Part shown: piece after piece, positions 43,210 through 52,226 of the stretch
Layout of the letters: every line of letters starts with the position of its first letter
How positions within the stretch are numbered: position 1 is the first letter of the stretch
NCBI GenBank assembly: GCA_050949055.1
Contig: JBMNFA010000008.1
Coordinates: 89,919 to 153,918, forward strand
Direction: 5' to 3'
Length of the DNA stretch: 64,000 nucleotides
From: JAEZJZ01 sp050949055
GTDB lineage: Bacteria > Bacillota > UBA994 > UBA5500
Position numbers and translations under genes: made by a program
Notes under the pieces: generated by a model
Seen by the model: the letters and a program-made list of their open reading frames with translations, nothing else
Databases searched by the model: none
Told to the model about the DNA's origin: nothing

Positions 43210-43371
43210 AAGAATGCCCCCCCTCAGCGACTGATGAATTTTCGTTATTTCATCTGTCAACTTTGGGGGGAGCACATCAACAACAGAAGAACGAAATCGC
43301 TTCGCGATGGCTGACGGGTCTGCTGTACCCTACCAGCATGTAAACTGAACTAGCTTGTCGCTGAAATTAAA

Positions 43372-43520
43372 AATGAAAAGTGTGGCCTCCTGTGGTATTG
43401 TTTAATCGCCAAACCAAACAATCCAGAGAAAGGAGCCACACTTTTCATTATGAGTATAGCACAGAGTAAGCGGAACAACATACCCGGCATTTTCGAGAAT
43501 AGCAGAGACCCTCCTTCATG
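43372..43520 (+). pseudogene. Relic of another insertion sequence
   Basis: AATGAAAAGTGTGGC (43372-43386) is inverted at 43435-43449 and flanked by CTCCT/AGGAG. The right copy touches an ATG opening a 23-codon frame (MSIAQSKRNNIPGIFENSRD) like a transposase N-terminus, then a stop. Confidence 0.4.
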
Positions 43521-43563
43521 ATCTGGCGCTAATTAGGCACTAGATTATTCGGGAGGGCTTCTT

Positions 43564-44418
43564 ATGCTAGATTACATCCAGGAATTGGGGCTATGGTTTG
43601 AACTCAAGGACACACCTGAGTCGTCGCAGGAGTCTTATCTTAGGAGAGTGAAGGACTTCGCCGGATTTGTCGAGGGGCAGGGCAAGAAGCTGGAGGACAT
43701 CTCTACCAGAGATATTCAAGGGTACATCCTGTATTTGAAAAAGGATCGGAAACTGGCTGCCGGAACCATCAACAACTACATCTCGTCCATCCGCGTCTTC
43801 TGCATCCATGTGCTGGACAGAGAATGGGATCGAAAGAAGATACCCAGAATGAGACGAGTGGCGCAGATGCCAGTCATTCTGCCTCGCGAAGATGTCCTCA
43901 GCATCCTAAACGCTGTCAGTAACCTCAAGCACAAGGCGATACTGTCTTTGCTGTATGGCAGCGGTCTCCGTGTTTCAGAAGTTGCTGGTCTGAGGATAGG
44001 TGACATCTTAAGCAAGAACATGTCCGTGCGGGTGGAGAATGCCAAGCATGGCACCAACAGATACACCATTTTGTCCAGAGAATCTTTGAAGGTGCTCAGG
44101 GACTACTTCCGTGCCTACTTTGCTCAAAGGGAGTATGTAGCTTCAGATTGGCTATTCCCGGGGAAAAACCCAGGAGAACATGTCCATGTAAAGACCATCA
44201 AGAACACTATGATCAAACTCCGTGACCGGTTGGGCCTAGATGTAAGGGTTTCAGCTCACACCTTGCGGCACTGCTTTGCTACACATCTATTGGAAGAAGG
44301 CGTTGAGCCAGTCAAGATTCAATATCTGCTGGGACACAAGCGTCTTTCCTCTACGGTTGGTTATCTGCACTTCTCATCAAAGAGTCTGATGGGAATTACG
44401 AGCCCCTTGGACAAATGA
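43564..44418 (+). CDS. Tyrosine recombinase (XerC/D-like)
   Basis: 284 residues. N-terminal SAM-like core-binding domain (SYLRRVKDFAGFVEGQGKK), then a catalytic domain with Arg in GSGLRVSEVAGL, HTLRHCFATHLLE (HxxR) and LGHKRLSSTVGYLHFS (His, catalytic Tyr). Its stop overlaps the start of the IS91-type gene (ATGA), indicating coupled expression; some IS91-group elements carry such an upstream recombinase. Weak GGGAGGG before the ATG. Complete and probably active. Confidence 0.92.
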   Translation: MLDYIQELGLWFELKDTPESSQESYLRRVKDFAGFVEGQGKKLEDISTRDIQGYILYLKKDRKLAAGTINNYISSIRVFCIHVLDREWDRKKIPRMRRVAQMPVILPREDVLSILNAVSNLKHKAILSLLYGSGLRVSEVAGLRIGDILSKNMSVRVENAKHGTNRYTILSRESLKVLRDYFRAYFAQREYVASDWLFPGKNPGEHVHVKTIKNTMIKLRDRLGLDVRVSAHTLRHCFATHLLEEGVEPVKIQYLLGHKRLSSTVGYLHFSSKSLMGITSPLDK

Positions 44419-45546
44419 CGGTTAACGAAGTCTTTCGCCGCTTCTACCAGGATTATCTGAAGCAGTACTCGCCCTCAGGAGAACAGGCTAGGGTTGCTAA
44501 GCACATCATGAACTGCCGGACCAAGGCTTTAGGTGGACATAGTACAATCTGTGAGCAATGCGGCTACATAGCCGCATACTACAACTCCTGCCGGGAATAG
44601 GCATTGTCCCTTATGCCAAGGTGTAGCCAAAGCAGTCTGGGTGGACCAAAGGATTAAGGATACGCTCGATGCCCCGTATTTTCACGTGGTATTCACCATA
44701 CCCAGTGAATTGCATTCATTGATCTACCAGAACAGAAGACTGCTGTACAACTTGATGTACAAAGCCGTCTCGGGCACCTTGCATGAGCTATGCCAGGACG
44801 AGAAGCACCTGGGAGCGCAGCCTGGGTTCTTCTCCATACTGCATACCTGGGGGCAGGATCTGCATTACCATCCGCACATCCATACGGTGATCATGGCTGG
44901 TGGTCTGACCAAATTGAACAAATGGCAAAGCAGCAGTCATAAGTTCTTCATCCCCGTAAGAGTGCTCTCCAAGAAGTTCAGAGGCAAGTTTCTACACTAT
45001 TTGAAGGAATCTTACCGGGAGGGTAAACTCAAGTTTCACGGACAGGCGGCTCGTCTGCGTCATGCCTTTCAGGCCCTGCTGGATACATGCTACTCAAAGG
45101 CTTGGTATTCTTACTGTCAGGAGACATTTGATGGCCCAAGGCAAGTGATTCAGTATCTAGGCCGCTACACTCATCGCATAGCTATAGCCAACTCCCGCAT
45201 TATCTCAGTTGACGAGAAGACGGTGAGCTTCGTGGTTCGGGACAACAAGGACCAGCAGAAGAAAAAGACATGCACGTTGTCGGGCACAGAGTTCATTCGC
45301 CGCTTCTTAATGCATGTCCTACCGAAAGGCTTCGTGAAGGTTAGGTATTACGGGGTAATGGCTTGTCGCAACAAGAAGACGAAGCTTAAGCTATGCAGGA
45401 AGCTAACTAAGAGCGCTCTATACCAGCCGAAGTACGAGGGGATGACGACGCTAGAGGTGCTTAACCGCCTGGTAGGTAAAGATGTGACCAAGTGTCCTAA
45501 GTGCAAAGCAGAGCTACGCTCTGTTCCCTTACGAGATTCTTCCTGA
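44415..45546 (+). pseudogene. IS91-family HUH transposase, frameshifted
   Basis: The N-terminal zinc-binding part (44415-44600) has CRTKALGGHSTICEQCG and then runs to a stop after NSCRE. Dropping one G of the GGG near 44590 restores CRNRHCPLCQG and joins the C-terminal part, which runs to 45546. That part has the HUH motif LHYHPHIHTVIMAGG and the tyrosine region VIQYLGRYTHRIAI. It ends with a CPKC knuckle. One base too many separates it from an intact gene of about 377 residues; a sequencing error is possible. Confidence 0.85.
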
Positions 45547-45786
45547 GGCGGGTAATTTCATAACATGCACCTAGCCAAGCCCGTTTGGGGGAGGGGGGCA
45601 GTATGTCCATCCCACTAAGGGACGCTGACGCGTCCGCCTTTGGCACCCAAGTTTACCAAGGCCTACTTCGTCAAACCAAAAATTGCTGGAGGGCCAAAAG
45701 ATTGAAACCCCATAGCGGCGTCGGGAAGCGATTTCCTTCTTCTGCGCAACCGAAAATCCCGCCTGGCTGATTCCTTTATCTTGGTA

Positions 45787-45838
45787 CAGAAAGAGCGTCC
45801 AACTGCTAGCTCTCGGCTGCAGTTGGACGCTCTTTCTG
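45787..45838. terminator. 20-bp perfect stem hairpin
   Basis: 45787-45806 pairs completely with 45819-45838 (CAGAAAGAGCGTCC outward), loop 12 nt. It is the strongest simple hairpin in the centre and may end transcription from the mobile element. The remainder of 45547-45895 has no gene. A half palindrome (GAACCGTCCCCATGTCC) sits at 45865-45881. Confidence 0.7.
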
Positions 45839-45895
45839 CGGGACTTCCGGATTGCGCCCTTTAAGAACCGTCCCCATGTCCAGTCTCTTCGTCTG

Positions 45896-46105
45896 TTACA
45901 TCTGAATGAGGCTGTTCAATGTCACCAATTCCATGTCGGGCATGGTGACTACTTTGGAATAGATCAGCTTCTTGGCCAACTTGACATCGCCTTCACTGGA
46001 CAAGTCCAACTCGCGCCCGCTGGCCATGGTCAGGACCTTGGTGGATGGGTCATAAGCGCCCTGCTCCACGGCCTTGTTGTTCTTCAAGGTGTAGGTAATC
46101 TGCAT
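45896..46105 (-). CDS. Small hypothetical protein
   Basis: 69 residues, MQITYTLKNNKAVEQGAYD..., mostly beta then a charged helix (EGDVKLAKKLIYSK). No family recognised and no cysteine or membrane segment. GGGGAGG before the ATG at 46105 and divergence from the aldo/keto reductase gene support it. Confidence 0.6.
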   Translation of the reverse strand: MQITYTLKNNKAVEQGAYDPSTKVLTMASGRELDLSSEGDVKLAKKLIYSKVVTMPDMELVTLNSLIQM

Positions 46106-46288
46106 GTTTCGCACCTCCCCTGATAGCATGAGCAATCCGGAGCCAAACTACCCCGACCCGGCTACCCGGACACCGCTGGATGGACTTTCTTGCGCCGCTA
46201 TGGGGATAGTGAGCTTGGAACATCCAGCCAATCGATGCTATCATTGAAGCAGTTACAGAACAGTAATCATGGGAGGGGCTGCTACACG

Positions 46289-47317
46289 ATGCGGAAAAAT
46301 AGGTTAGGACGAACCGACATGCAAGTAACCACACTCGGCTTTGGCGGAATCCCCATCCAAACGGTCAGCCGAGGGCAAGCAGTGGAGACCGTACGCTACG
46401 CCTTTATGCAGGGGATCAACTTCTTCGACACAGCCCAAGCCTACACCACCAGCGAGAGCATCATCGGTGAGGCATTGCAGGATGTCCGCGAACAGGTGTA
46501 CATCGCCACCAAGTCAGGGGGCAGGGATGTGGATACCGTACGCCAACACCTGACAGATTCGCTGGCGAACCTGCGCACGGACTACATCGACCTATACCAG
46601 TTGCACAACGTTGTCGGCGACGAAGCGTTGGACAAACTGCTGGCGCCGGGCGGAGTGCTGGACTTTGTCAAGGAACAGCAGCGAGCAGGAAAAATCAAAC
46701 ATATCGGCATTACCAGCCATCGTCTGGAGACTGCCATCAGGGCTATTAAGACTGGCGAGTTCTCTACGGTACAGTTTCCTTTCAACTACATCGAAGACGG
46801 TGCGGCTAAAGAGCTGTTCCCCTTGGCGCGCCAGATGGATATCGGGATTATTGTCATGAAGCCCATCGCCGGGGGAGCGATGACCCACCCCGCTGCATCC
46901 ATCAAGTGGATTCTCGACCAGAAGGTTAACGTGGTCATCCCGGGCATGGAAAGCACTCATTTGGTGGATAAGAACATCGCCGCGGCCGCTGCAGGTGCAC
47001 CGACGGAAGAGGAACTGCTCTCCTTGCAGCAACTCAAGGACGAGTTGGGACCGGTATTCTGCCGGCGTTGTGCCTACTGCGTGCCTTGTCCACAAGGGAT
47101 TCCGGTGAATTTTCTCGCCTCTGCCGAGCTGTTCTTCAATCGCTCTGGCTGGCACAAGTTGGATGAAGGACATGTGCAGGCCTTCCTGAAAGGGCTTGAC
47201 TGCGCTGGCTGCCGGCTGTGCGAGAGCCGTTGCCCCTACAACCTACCCCTGACCAAAATCGTACCCGAGACCAGCGCCAAGATGCTGGAGAAGGCCAAGG
47301 CGCTGGGCAAGTACTAG
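46289..47317 (+). CDS. Aldo/keto reductase with C-terminal 4Fe-4S ferredoxin domain
   Basis: 342 residues. AKR barrel with NFFDTAQAYTTSES (Asp, Tyr), IATKSGG (Lys) and LYQLHNV (His). A C-terminal region has CRRCAYCVPCPQGI and CAGCRLCESRCPYNL, i.e. eight cysteines for two [4Fe-4S] clusters. Such Fe-S AKRs are common in anaerobes; substrate unknown. The start at 46289 follows GGGAGGGG. Unduplicated: it lies in the spacer between the two arms. Confidence 0.92.
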   Translation: MRKNRLGRTDMQVTTLGFGGIPIQTVSRGQAVETVRYAFMQGINFFDTAQAYTTSESIIGEALQDVREQVYIATKSGGRDVDTVRQHLTDSLANLRTDYIDLYQLHNVVGDEALDKLLAPGGVLDFVKEQQRAGKIKHIGITSHRLETAIRAIKTGEFSTVQFPFNYIEDGAAKELFPLARQMDIGIIVMKPIAGGAMTHPAASIKWILDQKVNVVIPGMESTHLVDKNIAAAAAGAPTEEELLSLQQLKDELGPVFCRRCAYCVPCPQGIPVNFLASAELFFNRSGWHKLDEGHVQAFLKGLDCAGCRLCESRCPYNLPLTKIVPETSAKMLEKAKALGKY

Positions 47318-47502
47318 AGTAGAACTATAGGCTACCTCCCCCGCCCCGAAACAGGCTGTCCGCATTACCATCCTCCGCAGCGGTGATAGTAATAATGTAC
47401 ATCTCAGTGTGACGGAGGGACGGATCTTTTGTTGATGTGCTCCCCCCAAAGTTGACAGATGAAATAACGAAAATTCATCAGTCGCTGAGGGGGGGCATTC
47501 TT

Positions 47503-48180
47503 TTGTCCGGACGCAAGTTCACTTTGGGAGAGAAGCTACGAATACTTGCATGGATTGATGAAGGGCATCCAGTCAAAGAGGCAGTTTCCAGGTTCAACGT
47601 AGGCAAGAGTACAATACGTCGATGGCGTATTAGGTTACAGGAATATGGTATAGACTCCCTGGTCGGGCAATTGAGTAGTAATCATTATCCTGCTGAGCTT
47701 AAGATGCAAGCTGTACAAGCCTACCTGACGGGAGAAGGCTCTCAAATGGACATCTGCCTTAGGTACGGCATAAGGGAGGAAACGCAACTTCGGCGCTGGA
47801 TTTTCAAGTATACTCAAGGAGAAGAACTCAAGTCTTCTCCAGGAGGGGAATCCAGAGACATGAACAAAGGGCGGAGAACCACCTACGATGAGCGTATAGA
47901 GATTGTCCAACATTGTATAGCCAATGACTGTAACTACCGGGAGGCAGCGGAGCTCTATAAGGTCAGCTACCAGCAGGTTCACTCTTGGGTTAGTAAGTAT
48001 AACAAAGGCGGAGAGAAGGCACTTGTTGACCGCCGAGGCAAAGCCAAAGAAGAAACTGAGTTGACAGAGGCCGATCGGCTGAAGATTGAGCTTCGTAATC
48101 TGCAGAAGGAAGTTCGCAGACTGAGCGTGGAGAACGCATTCCTAAAAAAATTGGAGGAACTCGAGAAGAGGTATCGCTAG
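47503..48180 (+). CDS. IS3 orfA (right copy)
   Basis: About 225 residues from a TTG preceded by a G7 run; the frame is open from 47437, inside the terminal repeat. DNA-binding protein with two HTH domains and a C-terminal leucine zipper. The A7 run at 48144-48150 in frame CTA-AAA-AAA is the expected A-AAA-AAA -1 frameshift signal for making OrfAB. Confidence 0.93.
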   Translation: MSGRKFTLGEKLRILAWIDEGHPVKEAVSRFNVGKSTIRRWRIRLQEYGIDSLVGQLSSNHYPAELKMQAVQAYLTGEGSQMDICLRYGIREETQLRRWIFKYTQGEELKSSPGGESRDMNKGRRTTYDERIEIVQHCIANDCNYREAAELYKVSYQQVHSWVSKYNKGGEKALVDRRGKAKEETELTEADRLKIELRNLQKEVRRLSVENAFLKKLEELEKRYR

Positions 48181-49055
48181 GCCGAGTTCCACGATTTAAA
48201 CTCCATCAGGCAATCCACGAACTGCACAGCAAAGGCCACTCTATCTCTGAGTTATGCAGGGTTGCCAACATCAGCCGCCAGGCGCACTACAATTATTTGA
48301 AGAAGGAACCAAGTGAGCGAGAGCGGACAAACGAGTTAATCGCTGACACAATAGCTGGTATCTACCTGGAGGTCAAGGGTATCTACGGCTACAGGATGAT
48401 GCAACTGGTCGTGAACCGGAGGCTACAGGCAACGTACAACCTTAAACGAATCTATCGGTTGATGCGACTGATGGGTCTGAAATCGGTCACTCGAAAGAAA
48501 CGCAGACAATACAAAAAGTCTTCGCCTGGACATGTTGCTGAGAACCTGCTGAACAGAAAGTTCACAGCTTTGAGGAAGAACCAGAAATGGCTTACAGATG
48601 TAACCGAGTTCAAGTATGGCGACGGTCAGAAAGCATACCTGAGCGCCATTCTCGACCTTTACGACAACAGTATTGTTGCCTATGTCATTGGTAAGAGGAA
48701 TAACAACAAGCTTGTCTTTAGCACATTGCAGGCAGCCTTGAAGGCCAATCCAGAAGCACAGCCCCTCATTCACAGCGATAGAGGCTTCCAATATACTTCC
48801 TATGGTTTTGCCAAGATTATCACGAATCAGGGCATGATCCAAAGCATGTCAAGAGTAAGCCGCTGCATTGACAATGGCCCCATGGAAGGCTTTTGGGGCA
48901 AGCTCAAAGCAGAGCGCTACAACCTAAGAAAGTATTACGAGAGCTACGAAGATCTGGTAGCCGACGTAAGTGACTATATACGCTTCTACAACGAAGAACG
49001 ACCGCAAAGGAAGTTTTCTGGTCTGACCCCGATGGAGTACAGAATGTGTGCATAA
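48144..49055 (+). CDS. IS3 orfB / OrfAB transposase, DDE domain (right copy)
   Basis: The -1 frame is open from the A7 slippery site to 49055. It reads through ELHSKGHSISELCRVANIS and HYNYLKKEPSERERTNELIADT (HTH_21). The rve integrase core follows, with WLTDVTEF (D), HSDRGFQYTS (D) and EGFWGKLKAERYN (E), ending FSGLTPMEYR. Intact, so the element should be mobile. Confidence 0.93.
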   Translation, partial: KKIGGTREEVSLGRVPRFKLHQAIHELHSKGHSISELCRVANISRQAHYNYLKKEPSERERTNELIADTIAGIYLEVKGIYGYRMMQLVVNRRLQATYNLKRIYRLMRLMGLKSVTRKKRRQYKKSSPGHVAENLLNRKFTALRKNQKWLTDVTEFKYGDGQKAYLSAILDLYDNSIVAYVIGKRNNNKLVFSTLQAALKANPEAQPLIHSDRGFQYTSYGFAKIITNQGMIQSMSRVSRCIDNGPMEGFWGKLKAERYNLRKYYESYEDLVADVSDYIRFYNEERPQRKFSGLTPMEYRMCA

Positions 49056-49059
49056 ATCG

Positions 49060-49167
49060 CCCTTGACTCCCTGTGCTTAACGAGGGTGCGAGGGGCGATG
49101 GCAGGGAGAGCACAGCAGATACCTCATCGCCCCTCTGCGCACAAAATTGTAGCACAGGGGTCAAGGG
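49060..49167 (+). ncRNA. Structured non-coding tail of the IS3 element
   Basis: Outer stem CCCTTGAC(T)CCCTGTGCT (49060-49077) with 49151-49167; inner stem GCGAGGGGCGATG (49088-49100) with 49125-49140. About 108 nt folds between the orfB stop and the right terminal repeat. It could be a terminator or transposition-linked RNA. Confidence 0.5.
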
Positions 49168-49330
49168 ACTCACCCTGTGGTACTGCTCAGGGCTCCGACA
49201 GGGAGAGCCGTGGCCAGCAACCATTGGCTGTATTGCTTAAGACATCCCAAGAAAGAAGGCTCCTCAGGGTCATTCCTAAGGAGCAAACGCTTTCATTATT
49301 TCGTTTGTCAACTCGACAGGGGGCACCTCA

Positions 49331-49368
49331 TGTCCACTAAGGCGGACAACAGAACCGTCCCCATGTCC
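49331..49368. repeat. Half palindrome cut by IS3 (right)
   Basis: TGTCC-ACTAAGGC-GGACA then GAACCGTCCCCATGTCC. Same cut point (TGTCC) as at the left IS3 but a different 8-base loop. The other arm survives upstream of the IS as GGGACGGATCTTTTGT (ending 47432). Confidence 0.85.
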
Positions 49369-49378
49369 AGTTGCAGCA

Positions 49379-50049
49379 TCACACTAGGTGTGATAGCCAT
49401 TTCTCCAGGGTCTTGCGGTGGCGCCAGCTGAAGTAGAGCAGGACCAACGATGCTGCGCCCACCAGCGCCCAGCCGTACCAGGGGAGGGCGATCACGCCGG
49501 ACCCGGTCAGGGACGAGACCAAGATGCCAGGGGTGCGACAGAACAGCACCAACAGCGCGAAGACGCGGGCCCGCATCGGCGTCAGGGCGGCCAGAAAACA
49601 GAGTGCATCGTCGGGCATGAAGGGTAGCAAGAACAGCACGATGAGGGCGACCAGGCCCTTCGCCGCGCATCAAGGGCTCAAACTTGGCGTAAGTCTCCGT
49701 CGCCGATCAGCCGTCGAACCAGCGGCTGGCCGAACCACTTAGCCAGCCCGAAGGCCAGCATCGAGCCGATGAACAGACCCAGCAGGCTGAGCAGGAAGCC
49801 AGGAAGCAGTCCGAAAATGAAGCCCCCGGCCACCCCCAAAGCCATAGCGGGGATGGGCGCGGCGATCACTTGGGCCGCCGTCAGCAGCACGAACACTGCC
49901 GGTGCCCACACCCCTGCTTGCTGCAGATAGCTGTTTAGCAGATTGCGGTTGCTATAGACTCGATAGAATTCCGGGCCGTATTGCCAGATCAGATAGGCGA
50001 ACAGTATTACCGCGAACAACTGGATAAGGTAGCGCTTGGACTTTTGCAT
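49379..50049 (-). pseudogene. TVP38/DedA-superfamily protein, right copy, frameshifted
   Basis: The N-terminal 123 codons (49678-50049) and C-terminal 86 codons (49379-49639) match the left protein at about 90%. There are two +1 insertions relative to the left: GGCGACGGAG for GGCGCGGAG near 49700 and GGGCCTGG for GGGCTGG near 49660. The net two extra bases agree with the mirror-coordinate shift (88160 to 88158). Confidence 0.88.
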
Positions 50050-50311
50050 GCAGGCCTCCTGTGGTCTAAACGTTAGTGGTCGTCTGTTGATAGCATAGAG
50101 GAAATGTCTAAAGAACTGATCATGAGATTGCTTAACACTTTCTTAACAGCGACCTGGCTTGCAGGTAGCCGATAGGTAGCGATCCAATTGACGCCCGGTG
50201 ATCACAGTTTGTTCCCTTTCAGCCTGTGACCTAGCAGTGGGATTCATGCATAAAGGCCAAGTCCTGCCGTTGATTTGGCTTGACTGCGTGCCTTTGGGCG
50301 CATATAATTTC

Positions 50312-50329
50312 AGTAAATTAGATTTTACT
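50312..50329. promoter_or_regulatory. ArsR operator (right)
   Basis: AGTAAA-N6-TTTACT, identical to 37848-37865, 21 bp before arsR. Confidence 0.65.
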
Positions 50330-50349
50330 AATATACTGGGAGGCAGAAG

Positions 50350-50691
50350 ATGAAGAACAGGCAGCAGCTGATAGCCGGAGTCTTCAAAGCCTTGGGGCAC
50401 TCCACTCGGTTGGCAATAGTGACCATGCTTAAGGATGGCGAACGGTGTGTATGTGAGCTGGTGGAACAAGTGGGTCAGGGGAATCAGTCGAACATCAGTC
50501 AACACTTGGCTTTGTTGCGTCGAGCAGGCTTGCTGCAGAGTCGTAAGGAGGGGCTGAGTGTGTACTATCGTTTGCGGTATCCCGAGGTTGCGCAGTTGAT
50601 CGGCTGCGCGGAACGCTTGCTGCTACTGCAGCTTGAGGAAACGCAACGTTCCTTGTCCACAAGCGATAGCGTAGGAGGCGAGAGCAAATGA
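50350..50691 (+). CDS. ArsR/SmtB-family repressor, right copy
   Basis: 113 residues, sequence-identical to the left copy, including the CVC ligand motif and operator. Overlaps the permease start by 4 bp. Having two identical repressors doubles dosage but not specificity. Confidence 0.92.
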   Translation: MKNRQQLIAGVFKALGHSTRLAIVTMLKDGERCVCELVEQVGQGNQSNISQHLALLRRAGLLQSRKEGLSVYYRLRYPEVAQLIGCAERLLLLQLEETQRSLSTSDSVGGESK

Positions 50692-51704
50692 GCGTATTTG
50701 CTTGGCTAAATGACCAGCTGTTGAAGATGAAGTGGCTGGTGGATGCTGTTACTTGGCTCTTGCAGAGCCTGGGAGTGGATACTAGCACCAGGGTGGGGAG
50801 CAGCATCCACTTCTTCATCTACGATACAATCAAGATTTTCATCCTGCTATCGGTGATGATCTTCGCTATCTCCTATGTTCAGAGCTACTTCCCACCTGAG
50901 CGGACCAAGCGGATTCTCGGTCGCATCAGGGGGCTCCAGGGAAATACCCTTGGTGCTCTGTTGGGCACGGCAACGCCTTTCTGTGCCTGCTCCAGCATAC
51001 CCATCTTCATTGGGTTTACGCAGGCGGGCTTGCCTCTGTCTGTGACCTTTTCCTTTTTGATTTCTTCTCCTTTGGTGGACTTTGCTGCTCTATTACTTCT
51101 GATAGACGTGTTTGGCGTCGGTATCGCCATTTCTTATCTTATGGTGGGCTTGGTATTGGCGGTAGTGGGAGGGACGATCATCGGCAGGCTGCGCCTGGAA
51201 GACCAGATCGCCGACTTCATCACCCAAGGGGGCGTGCGGACAGGTCAGGAAGCCGCGGCCGATGAGTTCGTTCTGTCTTCCCAGGAGAGGCTTAGTTTTG
51301 CAGCTGGACAGGTACAGGAGATCTTCGGTCGGGTATGGCCGTACATTCTAGTAGGCGTAGGCATCGGTGCCGCTATTCACAATTGGATACCAGAGTCTTG
51401 GATCCACGCTGTCTTAGGCAGCGGTAATCCATTGTCCGTGGTGATAGCCACAATCTTAGGTGCTCCAATGTATGCCGATATCTTCGGTACCATCCCCGTG
51501 GCTGAGGCGCTGTTCGCCAAGGGAGTGGGCGCAGGCACTATCATGGCCTTCATGATGGCTGTTACCACCCTCTCTCTGCCATCGTTGGTCATGCTCAGCA
51601 AGGCTGTGAAACCAAAGCTGCTGGGTACATTCATCGCCATCGTCATGGGAGGAATAATCTTGATCGGGTATCTGTTTGATTGGCTAACTCCGCTGTTGAC
51701 GTAG
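50688..51704 (+). CDS. ArsP/DUF318-family permease, right copy
   Basis: 338 residues, identical to the left-arm protein (same CACSSIP motif). Lies in the tract where both arms appear indistinguishable. Confidence 0.85.
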   Translation: MSVFAWLNDQLLKMKWLVDAVTWLLQSLGVDTSTRVGSSIHFFIYDTIKIFILLSVMIFAISYVQSYFPPERTKRILGRIRGLQGNTLGALLGTATPFCACSSIPIFIGFTQAGLPLSVTFSFLISSPLVDFAALLLLIDVFGVGIAISYLMVGLVLAVVGGTIIGRLRLEDQIADFITQGGVRTGQEAAADEFVLSSQERLSFAAGQVQEIFGRVWPYILVGVGIGAAIHNWIPESWIHAVLGSGNPLSVVIATILGAPMYADIFGTIPVAEALFAKGVGAGTIMAFMMAVTTLSLPSLVMLSKAVKPKLLGTFIAIVMGGIILIGYLFDWLTPLLT

Positions 51705-51774
51705 CTTCAACAACAGTTGTTTGCGTCCGATCGTCCGCCTTGGGCGGGCTAGTTTGGAAGGAGGGTTTATCCAC

Positions 51775-52014
51775 ATGCAAATCAAAGTGCTGGGAACCGG
51801 CTGTGCCAAGTGCAAGCGCCTCTACTCCTTGACCAAAGAGGTGGTGCAGGAGTTGGGGACTAACGACGAGGTGATCTATGTCAATGACATGGCGGAGATC
51901 ATGAACGCAGGTGTGATGCGCACTCCCGCCTTGACGGTGGACGGAGAGATCAAGGTCTCCGGTCGATTGCCAAAGAAGGATGAGCTCAGACAGCTGCTGT
52001 CCACTGCCAAGTGA
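51775..52014 (+). CDS. Thioredoxin-like small protein with CxxC, right copy
   Basis: 79 residues, identical to the left copy (CAKC active site). AAGGAGGG precedes the ATG. Confidence 0.9.
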   Translation: MQIKVLGTGCAKCKRLYSLTKEVVQELGTNDEVIYVNDMAEIMNAGVMRTPALTVDGEIKVSGRLPKKDELRQLLSTAK

Positions 52015-52226
52015 TCCGATCCGTCAGCGCAGGACAACCAAGGAGTGGTGGTAATTCGCGATTGAAGACACTTGGGCACAAGGTTAGGATGGATGGCCTT
52101 GCGCTTTCGGTTGCAAGCAATTCTCCCTGGCATCAATGGGCCGCCTGCACATCACAGTCGCCAGTTCACTCTCTGAAGGGATACTGTCTGATTCTGTCGA
52201 AACATAGACAGTAAGGGGTGGTGGCG

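Larger units (their letters stand above)
15999..43279. repeat. Left arm of the large inverted duplication
   Basis: The mirror partner is 47433-63089. Conserved blocks are 15999-17371 (palindrome plus rocD), relics at 23712-23810 and 29608-29790, and about 29840-43279 (DUF368 through IS3, excluding the IS21 insertion). The peptide ABC operon and the ECF/ABC operon lie between blocks and have no counterpart in the right arm. Within 33358-37827 seven genes obey left + right = 88177, so there are no net indels there. Confidence 0.88.
38828..43279 (-). mobile_element. IS3-family (IS150-like) element, left copy, split by IS21
   Basis: The terminal inverted repeats begin TGA(G/T)GTGC(C/T)CCCC and share AGTTGACA...GAAATAA further in. 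The 3-bp target duplication ACA lies at 38825-38827 and 43280-43282. Without the IS21 insertion it equals the 1898-bp right copy. It encodes orfA and orfB on the minus strand. Confidence 0.93.
43284..45744. mobile_element. Inverted-repeat-bounded element with tyrosine recombinase and HUH transposase
   Basis: 2461 bp. A 24-nt left end starting CAGAAGAACGAAATCGCTTC (43284-43307) is inverted at 45721-45744 with 22 of 24 matches. Inside are a short IS relic, a XerD-like recombinase and an overlapping IS91-type transposase (frameshifted). No target duplication is evident. IS91 elements normally lack such terminal repeats, so the inverted repeats may be recombinase sites instead. The left end lies only 4 bp from the left IS3. 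Confidence 0.6.
47433..49330 (+). mobile_element. IS3-family (IS150-like) element, right intact copy
   Basis: 1898 bp. Terminal inverted repeats share about 30 of the first 40 bases; target duplication TGT at 47430-47432 and 49331-49333. orfA, orfB, an A7 slippery site, and an unusually long (275 bp) non-coding tail. Inserted in a palindrome at the same point as the left copy. Confidence 0.94.

Noticed and set aside
43284..43307. CAGAAGAAC taken as the lost half of the palindrome next to IS3
   Set aside because: Only CAGAA matches the palindrome; the longer match is to the inverted end at 45721-45744, so it is assigned to the recombinase element.
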